Of a stretch of DNA of 64,000 nucleotides, positions 59,150 through 64,000 are shown one piece after another. Numbering within the stretch: position 1 is the first letter of the stretch; every line of letters starts with the position of its first letter. The stretch covers positions 60,552,681-60,616,680 of the forward strand of contig OZ024827.1 of assembly GCA_964016985.1 (NCBI GenBank), in the 5' to 3' direction. Below the pieces are notes generated by a model. It had not been told where the DNA came from and searched no databases. It saw only the letters and a list, made by a program, of their open reading frames with translations. The position numbers and the translations under genes were made by a program. Source of the DNA: Anodontia alba. Taxonomy: Eukaryota; Mollusca; Bivalvia; Lucinida; Lucinidae.

Positions 59150-60240
59150 AACAATAATACCCTGCCACTATATTGTGGCAAGCAGATAACTCTGTCAAAA
59201 ATTGACAAAATCTGGTCAGTAGCAATCCCAAACCAGATCTCCACAATATAAATGCACATACCAAGTTTGGTGAAAATCCTTTGATATTTACTGAAGTTAT
59301 CGTTTGGAAACAAAAATACACATGTGTGGTGGGCAGATAACTGTCAATAATTGATGAAATTTGCAAATTAGTTTCCCCAAACCGAATCATGACAATATCA
59401 ATGAAGATACTAGGACTGGTAAATAAAACTGCAAGCCATGCACCATGCCCCGCCACTGCAATGTATCAAGCAAGTGATAAAAAACACAAAAAAAGTCTAA
59501 GTTAAAAATGCAATAAAAAGTGATAAAAAATAATTTCAGGATTCTGAAAAACACAATATGCATATCTTTAGACCATCCTAAAAGCGTGTGTAAAGTTTCA
59601 AAATGATCAGCCTGAAATTGTAGGAGGAGTTGCGCGTACAAGGTACATACTCCTTATACATTTCTGTAGTATTAGGGCTTGAAAAAAGTCTAAGTTAAAA
59701 ATGCAAAAAATGTAGTAAAAAATAACTTCAGAATTCTGAAAAAAACAATATGCATATCTTCAGACCAGCCTAAAAGCGCCTGTAAAGTTTCCAAAGGATT
59801 AGCCTAAAACTGTTGGAGGAGTTGCGCGTACAAGGTACATAACTCCTAAACATTTCTGTAGTATTAGGGCTCGAAAAAAGTCTAAGTTAAAAATGAAAAA
59901 AAAATGTAATAAAAAATAATTTCAGGATTCTGAAAAAACAATATGCATATCTTCAGACCATCCTAAAAGTGCCTATAAAGTTTGAAAAGGATTGGTTTAA
60001 AACTGTAGGAGGAGTTGCAGGCACACAAATGGTGGGGGTGTTGACGGACGGACAGCCAGACGGACGGACACTCAAAATTTCAGAGGGTATAACATAGTAC
60101 CCTGCCACTTTTTCCATCAACATTTACTCACGTTCTTGCCCGAAAACAAAAATACAGATGGGCAGACAGACATGTGGACATCCAGTGTGAACACATAATA
60201 CACATGTACTCCGCCACTACCATGTGATTGAGTATAAATG
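59150..60240 (-). mobile_element. Tandem-array (HINE-like) elements, minus orientation
   Basis: Units of ~190 bp (GATAAAAAATAATTTCAGGA, CAATATGCATATCTTCAGAC, GTAGGAGGAGTTGCGCGTAC) are the reverse complement of the array at 31070-31690. The GTCC end (GACGGACGGACAGCCAGACG) lies at about 60042-60070. Flanking TGCCACTATATTGTGGCA and CCGCCACTACCATGTG are end hairpins. Confidence 0.72.
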
Positions 60241-61024
60241 AGTTCATTTTAAGCATGTAAACATTAGCCAATTTCCAGCCAATTTCAGTGACTCAATGGT
60301 AAAATTGATGGCTCATGATGGTCAGGCCCTGAAATCAAATCCCAGCAATTGCACTGTTGTTGTTTTTTTTGTGTGTTTTTTTGTGGTTTAGTTTTGTAGT
60401 TTTATTTATTTATTTTTTTTTTTATTTTTTTCTTGCTGTTTTTTTTATGTTTTGATTTTTTAATGTTCTATTTCATGTCAACATAATAGGGCAAATAGTC
60501 TTTTAGTTCCCACTGCTTTTATGCAAAAGATGACAAAATGGGTTGCTTCAAGGAAAAGGGGCATAGGCATATGGCAGTTGTTATATAATTAAGTACTGTT
60601 TCTGTTCTAATTTTGTCAATGTCTGACAGGCTAGAAGACATTAAATATGTGTTTGTTTGAACCTTGAACAGCTGTGGAATTGAGAAAGTATTTCTAAATC
60701 ATTTCTAGATATAATTATCTACCCTTGACCATGAGTGTTAAAAAAACAAGCCTTTTACAGAACTGAAAGTGCCATTTATGTAAATATTTTTACAGCAAAA
60801 ATATCCCTGTCTCTCAGAAATCCAAGATCTCTTATTTGGGTCTCAGCAAATATCAGAAAGTTGCAAAAGTTGTCTCCATACTTAAAAATGCCTAAAAATC
60901 TGCTATGTGTATTCAGTCCCCTAAATCTGCAAGTCAGATCAGATAAAATCAGCTCAGTTTGTACAACTGAGCATATACATGTATATTCCTCATACATGGC
61001 AGAATGTACAAGTCAAATGTATAT
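60241..61024 (-). other. Cathepsin Z intron sequence
   Basis: A T-rich low-complexity stretch at 60358-60470. No exon. Confidence 0.5.
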
Positions 61025-61965
61025 TAAACAAGAGGCCCATGGGCCACGATTCGCTTACCTGAGTAAAACAGCTATTACATACCTGCAGATGCCATGCAAC
61101 ATTCTCCCAGTATTGCCACAGCAACTAGGACACAAATTTGACTGTACCTTAAAAAAGTCAAAATCACCTTGGGATCATCATTTAAATAAATTCAGTAGAC
61201 TTAGAGTCCCTGATGCTATATACAGAGATTCAGCCTCAAAGCTTTCTTGGTTCTGGAGAAGATTTTTTAAGTGCTTTTTACCATATAACATGTACATGTA
61301 TGGGCATGGTGGCCATGTTGTTCATTGGTGCAGAACTATTTGAACAAATTGTCAGTATCCCCCATGTAAAATCTGATGAAAATTGGTCAAGCGGTTTCAG
61401 AGAAGACATTTTAAGATTACACAATCTTTACACACGTATATAGCCTATGGACAAGGGCAAACAATGCCCCAGGGACAAAAATTTGATTGTAACTAAAATG
61501 TTTTACTACTTTAGTCATACATTGTAAGTTTCAGCCATTAGCCTTTAATATATTTGAGAAAATTTTCAACATTTTCCCCAAACAAATGTATGGGGATGCA
61601 AATTTGAGCTTGACGTAAAAAGATCAAAGGTCATCCTAGGATCATCATTTGAACAAATCTGGAAGACCTTGAGTCTCCAATGCTATATACCAAGATTCAA
61701 CCACAAAGCTTTTATAGTTCTGGAGGAGAAGATTTTTTAGTGTTTTTATCATATATGGGCATGCATGGTGGCCTTCTTTGTTAATGGACCATTTTAATAA
61801 ATTTTAAATCCCCCTTTGACAGAGGGCTCCACATGAAGTTTGAAGAAATTTGACCCTTGAGTTTCAGAGGTGGTTATTCAAAGGTGTGAATGGACAGACG
61901 AACGGACGCCGGATGGAAAGTGATCACAATGGCTCATCATGAGCCTTTGACTCAGGTGAGCTCAA
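61025..61965 (-). mobile_element. HINE-like element C, short inverted copy
   Basis: ACAAGAGGCCCATGGGCCAC opens and GATCACAATGGCTCATCATG with GACTCAGGTGAGCT closes, as at 41912-44305. It has only about two units (GGGCATGGTGGCCATGTTG, GGTCATCCTAGGATCATCAT). Confidence 0.82.
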
Positions 61966-62027
61966 ACTGTGAGTTTTGATATTAACTCATAAAATACCAA
62001 TCACAAATGCAGCATACTGGTACAACA

Positions 62028-62170
62028 TTTTGGTTTTTCTAAAACTATTTTCCAAAGTAAATAAGACATTTCATGTGAATTGTCTGCTAGACAAACAATT
62101 TTCTGCTAGGCAGACAATTCACATGAGCTGTCAAGTCTTAATTGCTCTGAAAAAACAGAAAAAATAAAAA
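62028..62170. repeat. Imperfect palindrome next to a cathepsin Z exon
   Basis: GACATTTCATGTGAATTGTC, TGCTAGACAAACAATT and AGGCAGACAATTCACATGAG form the arms. It ends about 60 bp from the donor of the exon at 62233. Confidence 0.7.
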
Positions 62171-62232
62171 AATATTGAGAATGTTGTCTGCTGCAGATTC
62201 GCTTGGCATTTTAAGGGAGTAAATTGCTGTAC

Positions 62233-62383
62233 CTGATTGGACCATTTTTGTATATCTCTGCCATCATTTTCTCACGTCCTTGTACTTTTCCATAATCCCC
62301 AACCTTGGTGACATTATACTTTGGTAAATTATGACACTGATTAAAAGTAGTACAAGTCCCGCACTGGTTAAATGTATCGCATG
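62233..62383 (-). CDS. CTSZ: Cathepsin Z, first exon visible in the window
   Basis: 151 bp, acceptor CTCTTTCAG to 62384, donor AG|GTACAG at 62232. The first two bases finish a split codon. It then reads [49 protein letters not shown]. The FNQCGTC disulphide loop and VGDYG...[14 protein letters not shown] are cathepsin Z hallmarks. Upstream exons (signal peptide, short propeptide, catalytic Cys in the CGSCWA region, family mini-loop) must lie above 64000. Joined to the three downstream exons it gives 147 residues in one frame, about half of the ~300-residue family preproenzyme. Confidence 0.95.
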
Positions 62384-62599
62384 CTGAAAGAGATAAATAG
62401 ATAATGAGACTAAGCCAACTCTCGTAGTTCATACATTTTGTATAAGATGCACTTTTCAGCCAAAAAAAGTATTGATATTTTTCTAACTTCTCTAAGTAAC
62501 ATATGCTTTGGTGTTCATGAGAAGTGCCTTGCCAAGGTGCTTATAAGAATTATCTATAGCATGTTTCACAGAGAAATAAGAAAAAACTAGAACAGTGTT

Positions 62600-64000
62600 T
62601 TCGGAGGAAAACGTATGTCCCCCCACCAGTTTGAACAGACATATTGTTAAAATAGATTGTATCTATAATAAACTCAAGGTCACAATATACCTATATGTAA
62701 GTTTGGTCAAAATTCATCCATTCCTCAATGAGATAGGGTGCTGACAAGCCATTTTCTAAAATCATAGCCCTTGTGTAACCTTGAAAATGGGATCAAGGTC
62801 ACAAAAATCTAATGAGTTCTTGTCTCTGTCTCAACAATATAGCTGTGCAAGTTTGGTCAAAATCCATCCATTAATTCAGCAGATACATGTAGCGTGCAGA
62901 CAAGCCATTATCCAACAATCTGAGCCCTCCTGTGACCTTGAAAATGGGGTCAAGGTCACCAAAATAAAATTAGATATTTACCATGCCACAACAATTTGGC
63001 TGTGCAAGTTTAGTTAAAATTCATCCATTCCTTCAAGATACAGTGCAGACAAGCCATTTTCCAACAATCTAAGCCCTAGTGTGACCTTGAAAATGGGGTC
63101 GAGGTCACCAAAATCTAATCAGTTCTTTTCCATGTCCCAAAAATATAGCTGTGCAAGTCTGGTCGAAATCTACTCATTCCTTCAGGAGACAAGGTGCAGA
63201 CAAGCCATTTTCCACCAATCTATACCTTACTGTCACCTTGAAAATGGGGTTAAGGTTGTCAAAATCTAATCAGTTCTTTTCCATGTCTCAACAATTAAGA
63301 TGTAGAAGTTTGGTCAAAATCCATTCATTCTTTTAGGAGATAGGGTGCAGACAAGCAATTTTCCAACAATCTAAGCCCTTCTGTGACCTTGAAAATGGGG
63401 TCAAGGTCACCAAAATCTAATCAGTTCTTTTACATGTCCAAGCATTGTAGATGTGCAAGTTTGGTCAAAATCTATTCATTCCTACAAGAGATAGGGTGCG
63501 GACAAGCCATTTTCCAACAAATCTAAGCCCTCCTGCGACCTTGAAAATGGGGTCAAGGTCACCAAAATCTATTCAGTTCTTTTACATGTCCCAGCATTGT
63601 AGATGTGCAAGTTTGGTTAAAATCTATTCATTCCTACAAGAGATAGTGTGTGGACAAGCCATTTTCCAACAATCTTAGCCCTCCTGTGACCTTGAAAATA
63701 GGGTCAAGATCACGAAAATCTAATCAGTTTTTTTATATGTCCCAGCATTGTTGATGTGCAAGTTTGGTCAAAATCTATTCATTCCTACAAGAGATAGGGT
63801 GCGGACAAGCCATTTTCCAACAATCTAAGCCCTCCTGTGACCTTGAAAATGGGGTCAAGGTCACCAAAATCTAATCAGTTCTTTTACATGTCCCAGCAAT
63901 ATAGATGTGCAAGTTGGGTAAAAATCTATTCATTCCTTCAAGAGATGGTGCGGACAAGCCATTTTCCAACAATCTAAGCCCTCCTGTGACCTTGAAAATG
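62600..64000. mobile_element. Tandem array, at least 9 units of ~150 bp, runs off the window
   Basis: Units begin GTGACCTTGAAAATGGGGTC at 148-156 bp spacing. They continue AAGGTCACCAAAATCTAATC, AGTTCTTTTACATGTCCCAG, GTGCAAGTTTGGTCAAAATC and GACAAGCCATTTTCCAACAA. It lies in the cathepsin Z intron upstream of the exon at 62233-62383. Confidence 0.88.

Noticed and set aside
59064..59641. Hydrophobic 84-130 codon minus-strand frames
   Set aside because: Leu/Ile/Phe-rich translation of AT-rich tandem-array sequence, with frames overlapping each other and no splice sites.
60735..61343. A 202-codon plus-strand open frame
   Set aside because: It runs from unique intron sequence straight into the family C element at 61025. 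It has no domain I recognise, and its second half is transposon sequence also found non-coding elsewhere.
62776..64000. CRISPR-like regularly spaced repeats
   Set aside because: Units are contiguous ~150 bp tandem copies with no unique spacers, in a eukaryotic intron.

Overview
This is a eukaryotic nuclear window, most likely from a bivalve mollusc. The evidence is spliced genes with canonical GT-AG introns, AT-rich composition, a tRNA-derived SINE family with target-site duplications, and many elements built from a (GTCC)n-rich end plus 145-175 bp tandem units, a repeat style abundant in bivalve genomes. The species cannot be named from the sequence. Only two protein-coding genes can be supported, both partial, and they face each other.

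Gene 1 (+ strand, 974-15565) is a glycoside hydrolase family 31 protein of the MYORG / SITS-binding-protein type. It has a long exon at 974-2712, a 12.6 kb repeat-filled intron, and a last exon at 15306-15565. The start codon lies in an upstream exon I could not identify. The fold is well preserved, but the acidic positions expected for catalysis are Leu, His and Asn, so it looks like an intact pseudoenzyme.

Gene 2 (- strand, 62383-52689) is the 3' part of a cathepsin Z (cathepsin X) gene. It comprises four exons (62233-62383, 57405-57480, 53561-53650, 52689-52817) whose reading phases join perfectly. The catalytic His and Asn are present. The catalytic Cys and propeptide must lie beyond 64000.

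The 37 kb between the two genes, and their introns, are almost wholly mobile-element derived. (i) Tandem-array elements resemble non-autonomous Helentrons (HINE, pearl-like): 2907-9590, 11786-12925, 18405-19827, 22092-23735, 26706-33147, 39286-40930, 41912-44305, 46105-47490, 59150-60240, 61025-61965 and 62600-64000. Several end in a hairpin followed by TCTTGT, with no target duplication. (ii) There are eight copies of a tRNA-derived SINE, four with clear target-site duplications, including a head-to-head pair. (iii) Small palindromic MITEs fall into a TTAA-flanked piggyBac-like group that shares one internal hairpin, a TA-flanked Tc1/mariner-like group, and a GGGCCCAGTTGTTCAAA group. (iv) A 6.1 kb AT-rich block at 33148-39239 is bounded by ~150 bp inverted repeats with rearranged ends and an internal 59-bp satellite, and has no recognisable coding sequence. 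(v) Several long foldback hairpins are present.

No rRNA genes, functional tRNA genes, CRISPR arrays or autonomous transposon genes were recognised.
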